Assembly: GCF_001610835.1 (NCBI RefSeq)
Contig: NZ_CP011270.1
Coordinates: 3,738,001 to 3,802,000 of the forward strand
Source: Planctomyces sp. SH-PL14
GTDB lineage: Bacteria; Planctomycetota; Planctomycetia; Planctomycetales; Planctomycetaceae
Reading direction: 5' to 3'
DNA length: 64,000 bases
Both the position numbers and the translations under genes were made by a program. Below, one piece after another: positions 8,803-17,831 of the stretch. Position 1 is the first letter of the stretch. Each line of letters opens with the position of its first letter. A model generated the notes under the pieces. The model did no database searches. It was not told the DNA's origin and was given only the letters and a program-made list of their open reading frames with translations.

Positions 8803-9786
8803 ATGTCCGCTCGCGAATCGATCCTGGAGCTTCAGCGCCGCGTCGGCGAGTCGATCATCGGCCAGGCGGCGGTGATCGAGCGGCTGATCCTGGCGCTCCT
8901 TACCGGCGGCAACGTCCTCCTTGAAGGGCTGCCGGGACTCGCCAAGACCCGGGCGGTCAAGACGCTGGCCAAGAACCTCGAATCCGAATTCCGGCGGGTC
9001 CAGTTCACGCCGGACCTCCTGCCGGCGGACGTCACCGGGAGCGAGATCTATTACGACAAGGGACAGGGGGGCGGTGGCGAGTTCACGTTCCAGCCCGGGC
9101 CGATCTTCGGGAACCTGATCCTCGCCGACGAGATCAACCGCGCCCCGGCCAAGGTCCAGGCGGCGCTGCTGGAGGCGATGGAAGAGAAGCAGGTCACCGT
9201 CGCCGGGAAGACCCACAAGCTGCCGGACCTGTTCATGGTCCTGGCGACGCAGAACCCCATTGAGCAGGAGGGGACCTACCCTCTTCCCGAGGCCCAGAAG
9301 GACCGCTTTCTGCTCCACGTCCTGGTCCGTCAGCCGGGCGATGACGACGAGCTCAAGGTGATGCGGCTCGTCCGGAGCGAGGAGCAGCCGGCCGAGTCCA
9401 GGGCCGCCGCCGAGTCCCCACCCAAGATCCCGCAGCAGGCGGTGTTCGATGCCCGGCGGGAGATCCACGGCGTCGGCGTGACCGAGATCGTGGAGCGGTA
9501 CATCGTGGCCCTCGTGGCGGGAACCCGGCGGCCGGCAGCGTTCGGCAAGGACCTCGCCCGCTGGATCAGTGTCGGGGCCAGCCCCCGCGGGACGCTCGCG
9601 CTCGACCGGACCAGCCGGGCCCGAGCCTGGCTCCAGGGGCGGGACTACGTCACCCCCGACGACGTGCGGGCCGTCACCCTCGACTGCCTCCGGCATCGCG
9701 TCCTCCTGAGCTACGAGGCCCAGGCGGACGGCAAGACCGCGGATGACGTCCTGGCGGAACTCGTCAAACAGGTCGCCGTGGGATAG
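8803..9786 (+). CDS. MoxR-family AAA+ ATPase (operon 1)
   Basis: This 327-residue cytoplasmic ATPase has Walker A GLPGLAKT (42-49), Walker B NLILADE (104-110) followed by INRAPAKVQAALLEAMEE, sensor-1 segment VLATQNP and a C-terminal lid. MoxR proteins act as chaperone-like factors that work with the vWA proteins encoded beside them. It opens a six-gene run with gaps of 12 bp or less and several overlaps, so the run is almost surely one transcript. A 129-bp spacer upstream should contain the promoter, though I could not place it. Confidence 0.93.
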   Translation: MSARESILELQRRVGESIIGQAAVIERLILALLTGGNVLLEGLPGLAKTRAVKTLAKNLESEFRRVQFTPDLLPADVTGSEIYYDKGQGGGGEFTFQPGPIFGNLILADEINRAPAKVQAALLEAMEEKQVTVAGKTHKLPDLFMVLATQNPIEQEGTYPLPEAQKDRFLLHVLVRQPGDDDELKVMRLVRSEEQPAESRAAAESPPKIPQQAVFDARREIHGVGVTEIVERYIVALVAGTRRPAAFGKDLARWISVGASPRGTLALDRTSRARAWLQGRDYVTPDDVRAVTLDCLRHRVLLSYEAQADGKTADDVLAELVKQVAVG

Positions 9787-9798
9787 CGGAGAAGCGGC

Positions 9799-10755
9799 AT
9801 GTCCGAAGAGACCCTCAACTCCGACGACGGCGTCTATTGCGACGTCCGCGACCTTGCGCGGCTCAAGCACCGCACGCAGGGGTTTTCCCTCCTGCCGCGG
9901 CAGCCGATCACGTCGATTCTCTCGGGGCCACATGCGTCGCGGCTGCGGGGGCGGGGGCTCAACTTCGAAGAGCTCCGCCGCTACCTCCCGGGGGACGACA
10001 TCCGGACGATCGACTGGCACGTCACCGCCCGGACCCGCCGGCCGCACGTGCGGGTCTACACCGAAGAGCGGGACCGGCCGCTGCTCCTTATCGTCGACCA
10101 GCGGCCCTCGATGTTCTTCGGCAGCCGCCGCGCGATGAAGTCGGTCGCGGCCGCCGAAGGGGCCGCGCTCGCCGCGTGGCGGTCCCTCCGTTCCGGGGAC
10201 CGCGTGGGGGGAATCGTGTTCAACGGGACCGAGCGGGAGGAGATCGCCCCGCACCGCAGCAACGCCCGCGTGATGCGGCTCCTGTCCGCGGTGGCGCGGC
10301 AGAACCGCCAGCTTCGGGCCGGTCAGGTCTCCCGCGACGGGGCGTTCGACGAGGCGATCGAGCGTGCGGCTCAGGTCGCCACGCACGATCACCTCGTGTG
10401 CGTCGTCAGCGACTTTGCGGGAGCCGGTCCGGCGACGCTCGAGCCGATGACCCGGATCACGGCGCACAACGACGTTCTCCTGGTCTTCGTCTACGACCCG
10501 CTCGAAGCGGACCTCCCCCCGGCCGGCCGGCTGCGGATGGCCCAGGGCGGCGACCGGCTGGAGGTCGACGCCTCCGAAGACCGGCTGCGGGAACGGTTCC
10601 GCCAGGACTTTCAGGGGCGGGTCGCCCGGCTTCAGGAACTCTCCCGCCGCCGGCAGGTTCCGGTCCTGACGGTCTCGGCGGCGGAGGACGTGCCGCGGCA
10701 GGTCGCGCGGGCCCTCGGAGCCCGGCTGCGTCCGGCCCAGGGAGGCGCGCCGTGA
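9799..10755 (+). CDS. DUF58 / vWA-like protein (operon 1)
   Basis: This 318-residue protein has the DUF58 core RYLPGDDIRTIDWHVTARTR followed by a vWA-like fold. The metal-site loop is degenerate, reading DQRPSM instead of DxSxS. DUF58 proteins are the usual partners of MoxR ATPases. The ATG has a GGAGAAG ribosome site 12 bp after the moxR stop, and its stop TGA overlaps the ATG of the next gene by one base, suggesting coupled translation. No signal peptide is visible, so it is probably cytoplasmic or membrane-associated. Confidence 0.9.
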   Translation: MSEETLNSDDGVYCDVRDLARLKHRTQGFSLLPRQPITSILSGPHASRLRGRGLNFEELRRYLPGDDIRTIDWHVTARTRRPHVRVYTEERDRPLLLIVDQRPSMFFGSRRAMKSVAAAEGAALAAWRSLRSGDRVGGIVFNGTEREEIAPHRSNARVMRLLSAVARQNRQLRAGQVSRDGAFDEAIERAAQVATHDHLVCVVSDFAGAGPATLEPMTRITAHNDVLLVFVYDPLEADLPPAGRLRMAQGGDRLEVDASEDRLRERFRQDFQGRVARLQELSRRRQVPVLTVSAAEDVPRQVARALGARLRPAQGGAP

Positions 10756-11309
10756 TGAGCTTCTTCCTCTCGATGACCGCGAGCCTCGCGGTGGACGATC
10801 CGGGAAGCCTCGATCGTCTGGCCGACATCGTGACCGCGCCGCCCGCCGCCTGGTGGCCTCCCGCGCCGGGCTGGATCCTGCTCGCCGCGCTGCTGCTTGC
10901 CGCCGGCCTGTGGCGGCTCGCGAAGGAGGCGATCCGTTGGCGAGCGAACGCTTACCGGCGGATAGGGCTGGAAGAACTCGAACGGATCGCCCGCGAGAGC
11001 GAGCGCGCTCCGGAGCGGCTGCGGGAGATTCCCGTCCTGCTCAAACGAATCGCCCTTGTGGCAGCGGGACGTCCTCGTGTCGCTGGCCTGAGCGGCGCGG
11101 CGTGGCTCCGGTTCCTGAACGAGACCTCTGCGGACGGGACTTTTCCGGCGAAGGCGGGAATCGACCTGGAGTCGATCGCCTATGACCCCGCGGCCCCGGG
11201 GAGGCTGTCCCGGCCCGACCGCGAGCGGCTGATCGCCGCGGCCGAGGAGTGGATCCGCCACCACCGCGCGGACTCGCCCCCTTCCTCCGGGGAGCCGGTC
11301 CCATGCTGA
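10755..11309 (+). CDS. DUF4381-type single-pass membrane protein
   Basis: This 184-residue protein has one membrane segment (about 36-55) preceded by the family signature APPAAWWPPAPGW and followed by a basic, helical cytoplasmic tail with the ALSGAAWLRFLNE-like segment. This layout matches DUF4381 proteins, which sit between DUF58 and BatA genes in Bat operons. The frame is open far upstream inside the DUF58 gene, but ATG 10755, overlapping the DUF58 stop, is the natural start. Its exact role in the MoxR/Bat complex is unknown. Confidence 0.82.
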   Translation: MSFFLSMTASLAVDDPGSLDRLADIVTAPPAAWWPPAPGWILLAALLLAAGLWRLAKEAIRWRANAYRRIGLEELERIARESERAPERLREIPVLLKRIALVAAGRPRVAGLSGAAWLRFLNETSADGTFPAKAGIDLESIAYDPAAPGRLSRPDRERLIAAAEEWIRHHRADSPPSSGEPVPC

Positions 11310-13333
11310 CGCTCGCCGCACCGTGGTGGCTCCTCCTGATAGCGGCCCCGCTCCTGATCGGTTGGTTGGTCCCGGCCTGGCGGCCGGCGCGGGCGGCGGT
11401 CGCGGTCCCGTTCCTCGACCGCCTCGCCCGGCTCACCGGTCGGTCCCCCTCGTCGGGAGGAGCGGCCGAGCGGCCCCCCCGCTTTCAGCGGCTGGCACTC
11501 TGGAGCGTCTGGCTGTTGACGGTCCTGGCGCTCGCCCGGCCGCAGTGGCTCGAGCCGCCGCTCCGCCGGACTGTCCCGACCCGCGACCTCCTGCTGGCGG
11601 TCGACCTCTCGGGCTCGATGGAGACGAAGGACTTCACGAACGCCACCGGGCAGAAGGTCGACCGCCTCACCGCCGTCAAGGAGGTCCTCGACGACTTCCT
11701 CAACCGCCGCCAGGGGGACCGGGTGGCGCTCGTCTTCTTCGGCTCCGCTCCGTTCCTCCAGACGACCTTCACCGAAGACCTCGATGCATGCCATGAGCTC
11801 CTGGCCGAGGCCCAGGTCCGGATGGCGGGGCCGAAGACGGTCCTCGGCGACGCGGTCGGGCTCGCGCTGACGGTCTTCGACAAGGACTCGACGATCCCGG
11901 ACCGGGTCATCATCGCCCTCACCGACGGGAACGACACCGGCAGCCAGGTCCCTCCCGAGCAGGCGGCCCGGATCGCCCACGACCGCGGGATCACGATCCA
12001 CACCGTCGCGGTCGGCGACCCCGCCGCCGCCGGCGAAGAGAAGCTCGATGAGGCGACGCTCAAGTCGATGGCCCGGACCACCGGAGGCCGCTACGCCCAC
12101 GCGGCGGACCGCGCGGCGCTTGCGGCAATCTACCGGGACCTCGACGCCCTGCGGACGCGTCCGGCCGAGACCATCACGCACCGCCCCCGCCACGAACTGT
12201 TTCACTGGCCGCTCGGGATCGCCCTCGTCCTCTCGCTCGTCTGGCAGGCGGTCCGGATTCTGCGGCTCCCGGCGGAGAGCGCGACTGGCTCGCGACCGCT
12301 GGCGCCCGCGGCGACGGCGGTCGCGCTCCTTCTGGCCGCGGGGCTCTTCCCGGCGGCGCTCTCGGACCTGCACTTCCTGCGGCCCTGGTGGCTCCTCGGT
12401 CTCGGTCCCGCGGTCTGGCTGCTCGCGATGCTCCGCCGCCGGGGCGATCCGCTCTCGGCGTGGCGGCGGGCGATGGATCCGCGGCTGCTGCGGCATCTCG
12501 TGATCGGGGCCGATGCGCGGTCGCGGTGGGGACCGCTGGCGGCCCTCGCCGCGGGGTGGCTCCTGGCGATCGTGGCGGTCGCCGGTCCGGCGTGGCGGCG
12601 CGTCCCGTCCCCCTTCAGCCGCGACGACGCGGCGCTGGTCCTCGTCGTGAAGGTCACCCCGGACATGCTCGCCCAGGACATCCAGCCCTCCCGGCTCGCG
12701 CGGGCGGGGCAGAAGATCGCAGACATCCTGGAGCGGCGGAAAGGGACCCGGGCGGCCCTCGTGGCGTATGCCGGCTCCGCGCACCTCGTCATGCCGCTGA
12801 CGCATGACGCCACGCAGATCGACCGTTTCGCCACCGCTCTCGATCCGGCCATCATGCCCGTCGAGGGGGACGATCCCGCCGCGGCGCTGAAGCTGGCACA
12901 GGCGCAGCTCGCCCGGGCACGGGTCCCCGGCTCGGTCATCCTGCTCGCCGACAGCTTCCCAGCCGACGCCTGGAAGTCCCTCCCGGCCGACTGGTCGCGG
13001 AGCGGACCCCCGGTCCAGGTCCTGGCGGTCGCCGCCCCTCCCGACGCCCCGGTTCCGCCGGGGAGCCCACCCGCTCCGCCGCTCGACCGGGAGGCGCTCT
13101 CCCGTTCCGTTGCCGCGCTCTCGGCCAGCTTCGTCCCGGTCACTCCGGACGACAGCGACGTCGAGGCGCTCACGAACCGCACCGTGACGCGGCTCGTCGC
13201 GTCCAAGGCCGATGACACCGAGAGCCGCTGGGAGGACTCGGGATACGTCCTGCTCTACCCGCTGGCCCTTCTCGTGCTGCTCTGGTTCCGGCCCGGATGG
13301 TTCGTGTTCCTCGGATCGGGAGGGGCCGGATGA
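11303..13333 (+). CDS. Fused BatA/BatB-like vWA membrane protein
   Basis: This 676-residue protein looks like BatA and BatB joined. The N-terminal half has a leading membrane segment, a second one near 65-80, a vWA domain with intact metal site DLSGSM (Asp101, Ser103, Ser105) and TDGNDTG, and a membrane segment near 303-325. The second half repeats the plan (membrane segments, vWA-like domain, closing membrane segment), but its metal site reads VVKVTPDM, with Lys about 450 where the first Asp belongs. ATG 11303 overlaps the preceding stop by 7 bp. Bat proteins were first linked to aerotolerance in Bacteroides; the role here is inferred to be envelope stress or protein-complex assembly. Confidence 0.85.
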   Translation: MLTLAAPWWLLLIAAPLLIGWLVPAWRPARAAVAVPFLDRLARLTGRSPSSGGAAERPPRFQRLALWSVWLLTVLALARPQWLEPPLRRTVPTRDLLLAVDLSGSMETKDFTNATGQKVDRLTAVKEVLDDFLNRRQGDRVALVFFGSAPFLQTTFTEDLDACHELLAEAQVRMAGPKTVLGDAVGLALTVFDKDSTIPDRVIIALTDGNDTGSQVPPEQAARIAHDRGITIHTVAVGDPAAAGEEKLDEATLKSMARTTGGRYAHAADRAALAAIYRDLDALRTRPAETITHRPRHELFHWPLGIALVLSLVWQAVRILRLPAESATGSRPLAPAATAVALLLAAGLFPAALSDLHFLRPWWLLGLGPAVWLLAMLRRRGDPLSAWRRAMDPRLLRHLVIGADARSRWGPLAALAAGWLLAIVAVAGPAWRRVPSPFSRDDAALVLVVKVTPDMLAQDIQPSRLARAGQKIADILERRKGTRAALVAYAGSAHLVMPLTHDATQIDRFATALDPAIMPVEGDDPAAALKLAQAQLARARVPGSVILLADSFPADAWKSLPADWSRSGPPVQVLAVAAPPDAPVPPGSPPAPPLDREALSRSVAALSASFVPVTPDDSDVEALTNRTVTRLVASKADDTESRWEDSGYVLLYPLALLVLLWFRPGWFVFLGSGGAG

Positions 13334-14004
13334 CGAGCCGTTTTCAACAACGAGCGATCGCCGCCGCCGGGGGACTGGGTGTCATCCTGGGGATCGCGTG
13401 GGCCTGGTCCGCCGCCGGGGGACGCTTTGCGAACCTGTGGCGGACGCCGGCCCAGCAGGGGGACCGGCTGATGGCCCGCCGACAGTTTGCCGAGGCGGCG
13501 AAGACCTATCCCGATCCGCGGCATCGCGCCGACGCTCTCTACCGCTCCGGCGACTTCAAGCAGGCGGCCGCGGAGTACGGCCGGGTCGCGACTCCGGAGG
13601 GGAGCTTCAACCGCGGCAACGCGCTGGTGATGGCCGGACAGTACGCCGAGGCGATCGCCAGCTACGACCTCGCGATCCGCGGGCGGCCCGGCTGGAACGA
13701 CCCGGTCCGCAACCGGGCGATTGCCCAGGTTCGCCTCCAGCGGATCCATCCTCCGAACGACGGCAGCGAGGGGACCGGCGGCCAGATCAAGCCGGACGAG
13801 ATCGCGTTCGACAGGAAGCCCGCCGATTCCAGGTCGCGGGAGACCGAGACCGTCACCGGCGGGACAATGTCGGACGCGGAGATCCAGGCGGTCTGGCTGC
13901 GGCGGGTCCAGACGAAGCCCGCCGACTTCCTGCGGGCCAAGTTCGCCTATCAGCAGAGCCGCACCTCGGACTCTGGAAACGGCCGCCAGGGAGACAGACC
14001 GTGA
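13330..14004 (+). CDS. BatC-like TPR protein
   Basis: This 224-residue protein has an N-terminal membrane segment (about 9-26) and two to three TPR-like helices (QGDRLMARRQFAEAAKTY, LYRSGDFKQAAAEYGRV, RGNALVMAGQYAEAIASYDL). A charged, low-complexity tail follows. That arrangement and its position between BatA/B and BatD-like genes make it a BatC counterpart. The ATG overlaps the preceding stop (ATGA). TPR modules usually hold partner proteins, here presumably the vWA subunits. Confidence 0.8.
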   Translation: MTSRFQQRAIAAAGGLGVILGIAWAWSAAGGRFANLWRTPAQQGDRLMARRQFAEAAKTYPDPRHRADALYRSGDFKQAAAEYGRVATPEGSFNRGNALVMAGQYAEAIASYDLAIRGRPGWNDPVRNRAIAQVRLQRIHPPNDGSEGTGGQIKPDEIAFDRKPADSRSRETETVTGGTMSDAEIQAVWLRRVQTKPADFLRAKFAYQQSRTSDSGNGRQGDRP

Positions 14005-15287
14005 AGGTGGTTTTTCTCGGCGTCGTGGCCTTGATGCTCGTTCCGGATCGGAGCCTTCCCGCCGCGGAGCCGGTCACCGGTCCCGTCGCTATCGAGATGT
14101 CGCTGGAGAGCGACAAGCCGCTTCTGGCCGGGCAGAAGTGCCCCATCACGGTCAACCTCCTGACGGCGACCACCTTTTCCAGCGCCGTCGCGTTCGATCT
14201 GCCGAGGGTCGCCGGGGGGGTGCTGATGCAGTTCGGCGACCGTCCCACTCTCGGGACCCGCGACGAGGGGAAGACGAGCTATATCGTCCAGACGTACGAC
14301 CTCGCCTTCTTCGCCCTGCGGCCGGGGACCTACACCCTCCCCTCCTTTGCGGTGCGGTTCTCGTCGCCGGCGATGCCGGGGGGACAACCGGTCGAGCGAA
14401 GCCTGATGACGGAGCCGCTGACCATCACGGCGAAAGCTCCGCCCGGAGCCGAGGCCCTTCCGGGAATCGTCTGCGCCGAAAAGTATCGCGTCGAAGAGTC
14501 CTGGACGCCCGACAGCCCGAAGACCCTCCATGTCGGTGACAGCCTGACCCGCAGGATCACGTCGACCGCCACCGACGTCCCGGCCATGGTCTTCCCTCCG
14601 ATCCCCGCCTCCAGCACCGAGACGCTCAAGGCCTATCCGCGACCGCCGGCCGTGGAGGACCGGATCGAGCGCGGCGTTCTCCTCGGCAAGCGAATCGATG
14701 AGACGACCTACATCTGTCAGAAGCCCGGTCGCGTGTCGCTTCCGGAACTGGTCATTCCCTGGTGGAACCTGGAGGACAATGCCCTGCAAGAGGTTCGCCT
14801 CCCTGCGGTGACGTTTGAAATCCTCGCGAGGCCGGGCGACGCCGCCGACGGCAAGCCCCCCGCTCCGACGGCCGCCTCGGCCCGGCGACTGCGGTGGCCG
14901 TGGTGGATGGCCGCAGGCAGCGCGCTGCTTCTGAGCGCCGCCATCATCCTGTTCGTGCGCTGGGAACACTCCGCCTCCTCATCCCCACTTGAGGCAGCGC
15001 GTTTCCACGAACTCATCCTTGCCTGTCGAAAGAACGATCCGCGGAAGGCCCACGACGCTCTCTTTCGATGGAAATCGTTTTCGTCCGGCAATGCCGTCAT
15101 GACCTGCGAAGAGATCGCCGCGCAGGACCATTCCCTGGCCGGTCCGATGGGTGATCTGGAACGCGCTGTCGCCACGGGAGCTCCGTGGGACGGCCGCTCT
15201 CTGGCCGACTCGCTGCAGCGTCATCGTGCCGGGGAAGGCCACCAGGCTCGCACCGCCGCCGCCCGTTTGCCTCCGCTGAACCCATAA
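14001..15287 (+). CDS. BatD-like oxygen-tolerance family protein
   Basis: This 428-residue protein has a signal peptide (about 1-22), beta-rich extracytoplasmic domains with the BatD-type segments GTYTLPSFAVRF and PGRVSLPELVIPWWN, one membrane segment (about 300-318) and a short cytoplasmic tail. The start is GTG 14001, overlapping the preceding stop as GTGA; no better ATG is near. It is the last gene of operon 1, and the next gene starts 180 bp later behind its own likely promoter. Function is assigned by family and context only. Confidence 0.8.
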   Translation: MKVVFLGVVALMLVPDRSLPAAEPVTGPVAIEMSLESDKPLLAGQKCPITVNLLTATTFSSAVAFDLPRVAGGVLMQFGDRPTLGTRDEGKTSYIVQTYDLAFFALRPGTYTLPSFAVRFSSPAMPGGQPVERSLMTEPLTITAKAPPGAEALPGIVCAEKYRVEESWTPDSPKTLHVGDSLTRRITSTATDVPAMVFPPIPASSTETLKAYPRPPAVEDRIERGVLLGKRIDETTYICQKPGRVSLPELVIPWWNLEDNALQEVRLPAVTFEILARPGDAADGKPPAPTAASARRLRWPWWMAAGSALLLSAAIILFVRWEHSASSSPLEAARFHELILACRKNDPRKAHDALFRWKSFSSGNAVMTCEEIAAQDHSLAGPMGDLERAVATGAPWDGRSLADSLQRHRAGEGHQARTAAARLPPLNP

Positions 15288-15343
15288 CCCGCAAACCCGG
15301 CAAGTGCCCCCGACCACACAAGAAGCTGTCGTCGGGTGGGTTG

Positions 15344-15372
15344 TTGCATTCATTCGAGACGCGTTCCATACT
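15344..15372 (+). promoter_or_regulatory. Possible sigma70-type promoter for the DUF1592 operon
   Basis: TTGCAT (15344-15349), a 17-bp spacer and CATACT (15367-15372) resemble -35 and -10 boxes in an otherwise GC-rich gap. The start would fall about 90 bp before the DUF1592 gene. It separates operon 1 from the next transcription unit. Confidence 0.4.
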
Positions 15373-15467
15373 CGCAAGGAGACATTGATGCGTTGCGGGG
15401 GTTGTCGAGACTTCGGGAATCGAAGCCGGCACCGTGATGCACCGTTGCCAGCAGGAATGCACGCGCC

Positions 15468-17831
15468 ATGCATCACCGATGGACTGCGGTCTGGTTCATC
15501 GCCCTTCATGCGCTCGCATGCGGCTCCCGCGCGGATCAGCCCTCGTCGCAGCCGTCGACCGTTTCGCCCGACCGGGCGCCTCTCGCGCGGCTGATCGAGT
15601 CGAGCTGCCTCAACTGTCACGACAGTTCGGATCACGCCGCGAACCTCGACCTTCAGAAGCTCGTCGCAGCGGAGATCGGCCCGAATACCGAGACCTGGGA
15701 GAAGGTGGTCCGCAAACTCGCCTCTCGGCAGATGCCCCCTCCGGAGGCGCCTCGCCCCTCCGAGAAGGATTTCCAATCCGCTCTGGCGGCGCTGACCTCG
15801 GCCCTCGATGCGGTCGCCGCCGCGGCTCCGAATCCCGGACGGACCGAGACGTTTCGAAGGCTCAACCGGACCGAGTATCGGAATACGATCCGCGACCTGC
15901 TGGACCTCGATGTCGACGTCGCGACGCTGCTCCCCCCGGATGAGTCGAGCCACGGATTCGACAACGTCACGGTCGCCGACCTCTCGCCGGCACTGCTCGG
16001 CCGATACCTCGCCGCCGCCGAGACGATCAGCCGCCTCGCCGTCGGCTCCGCGTCGCGGGAGCCCGATGCCCATACGGTCCGGCTCCGCCCCGATGTCACT
16101 CAGGACAGCCACGTCGAGGGACTCCCGTTCGGCACGCGCGGGGGACTCCTGATCCACTACCACTTTCCGCAGGACGGGGAGTACGAGGTCCAGGTCCGGC
16201 TGATGCGGGACCGCAACGACGAGATCGAGTCGCTGCGGGAACCGCACGACCTCGTCATCCTCCTCGACCGCGCCCGGATCGATCGCTTCCAGGTAAAACC
16301 CCCGACCGGCACGGAAAGCCACCAGACCGTTGACGCCAACCTGAAGTCCCGCGTCAGCGTGACCGCCGGCTCTCATCAGGTGGGAGTGACGTTCGTCAAG
16401 AAGGGGTCATCGCTCCTCGAATCGACCCGGCAGCCGCTCAACGTCCACTTCAACTTCTACCGCCACCCGCGTCTCGGACCGGCGGTCTACGAAGTGACGA
16501 TCCTGGGGCCCATTCAGGCGTCCGGCCCGGAGGCCCGCCGGAGCGGGCGGCGGACCTTCGCCACGCCCCCGGCGAACCCGAGCGACGAGCCGGAGGCGGC
16601 CCGGCAGATCCTGACGACGCTGGCCCGACGAGCCTACCGCCGCCCGGTCTCCGAAGCGGACCTCAAGACGCCGCTGAAGTTCTTTCAGGAGGGGCGGGCC
16701 GAGGGAAGCTTTGAGACCGGCATCGAACGCGGGCTGAGCGCGATTCTCGTCAATCCGCAGTTCCTCTTCCGCATCGAGCGCGATCCCGCACAGGTCTCCG
16801 GGGGAACGCCGTACCGCATTTCCGAAGTCGAGCTTGCGTCCCGGCTCTCCTACTTCCTGTGGAGCAGCATGCCGGACGACGAACTCCTCGAACTCGCGAC
16901 GCGGGGCGAGCTCCGCCGTCCCGAAGTCCTGGAGCCGCAGGTGCGGCGGATGCTCAAGGACCCGCGTTCACGGTCGCTCGTCGAAAACTTCGCCGGACAG
17001 TGGCTGTATCTCCGGAACCTCGACGCCGTTACCCCCGACATGCGGCTCTTTCCGGACTTCGACGACAACCTGCGGCAGGCGATGCGCCGCGAGACGGAGC
17101 TCGTCTTCGAGAAGGTCCTGCGGGATGACTGGAGCGTCCTGGATCTGGTCCGGTCGGACGCGACGTATCTCAATGAGCGCCTCGCCCGGCACTACGACGT
17201 CCCCCACGTCTACGGCAGCCGCTTCCGCCGCGTCACGCTCGATACCGGCAGTCATCGGGGAGGACTTCTGCGGCAGGCCAGCATCCTGACCGTGACCTCC
17301 TACGCCAACCGGACTTCGCCGGTCATCCGCGGGCAATGGGTTCTCAAGAACCTCGTCGGCACACCGTTGCCGCCCCCTCCTCCGGACGTCCCGGCCCTGG
17401 CCGACAACACCGTCTCAAGCCTCCTGCCGATCCGCGAGCGGCTGCAGCAGCACCGCGCCGACGCGAACTGCGCCGTCTGCCACAACCAGATGGACCCGGT
17501 CGGCTTCTCGCTGGAAAACTTCGATGCGGTCGGCCGCTGGCGCGAGACCGAAGGGGAGATGCTGGTCGATGATTCCGGCAGCCTTCCCGATGGGAGTGAG
17601 TTCTACGGCGTCGCCGGTCTCGAAGAGGCGCTGCTCCGCCGCCCGGAGCTGTTCGTTCAGACCCTCACCGAAAAGCTCCTGACGTTTGCGCTCGGCCGGG
17701 GAGTCGAGCACTTTGACGCCCCGGCTGTCCGGCGGATCGTTCGCGAGGCGGGTCAGGACAACAACCGGTTCTCCGCGCTGATCCTCGGCATCGTTCGCAG
17801 CACGCCGTTCCAGATGAGAAGGTCGCCATGA
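15468..17831 (+). CDS. DUF1592 cytochrome-like secreted protein
   Basis: This 787-residue protein has a signal peptide (about 1-22) and an N-terminal c-type heme motif CLNCH (47-51). It then has the serial planctomycete domains usually annotated DUF1587, DUF1595, DUF1592, DUF1588 and DUF1585. Supporting segments are RRLNRTEYRNTIRDLLDLDV, ELASRLSYFLWSSMPDDEL and LTEKLLTFALGRG. A second CxxCH (CAVCH, about 668-672) in the DUF1588 region may bind another heme. The protein is probably periplasmic. Its stop overlaps the start of the DUF1552 gene (ATGA), the standard pairing for these families. Biochemical function is unknown; a role in oxidative polymer breakdown has been suggested for such pairs but is not shown here. 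Confidence 0.88.
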   Translation: MHHRWTAVWFIALHALACGSRADQPSSQPSTVSPDRAPLARLIESSCLNCHDSSDHAANLDLQKLVAAEIGPNTETWEKVVRKLASRQMPPPEAPRPSEKDFQSALAALTSALDAVAAAAPNPGRTETFRRLNRTEYRNTIRDLLDLDVDVATLLPPDESSHGFDNVTVADLSPALLGRYLAAAETISRLAVGSASREPDAHTVRLRPDVTQDSHVEGLPFGTRGGLLIHYHFPQDGEYEVQVRLMRDRNDEIESLREPHDLVILLDRARIDRFQVKPPTGTESHQTVDANLKSRVSVTAGSHQVGVTFVKKGSSLLESTRQPLNVHFNFYRHPRLGPAVYEVTILGPIQASGPEARRSGRRTFATPPANPSDEPEAARQILTTLARRAYRRPVSEADLKTPLKFFQEGRAEGSFETGIERGLSAILVNPQFLFRIERDPAQVSGGTPYRISEVELASRLSYFLWSSMPDDELLELATRGELRRPEVLEPQVRRMLKDPRSRSLVENFAGQWLYLRNLDAVTPDMRLFPDFDDNLRQAMRRETELVFEKVLRDDWSVLDLVRSDATYLNERLARHYDVPHVYGSRFRRVTLDTGSHRGGLLRQASILTVTSYANRTSPVIRGQWVLKNLVGTPLPPPPPDVPALADNTVSSLLPIRERLQQHRADANCAVCHNQMDPVGFSLENFDAVGRWRETEGEMLVDDSGSLPDGSEFYGVAGLEEALLRRPELFVQTLTEKLLTFALGRGVEHFDAPAVRRIVREAGQDNNRFSALILGIVRSTPFQMRRSP

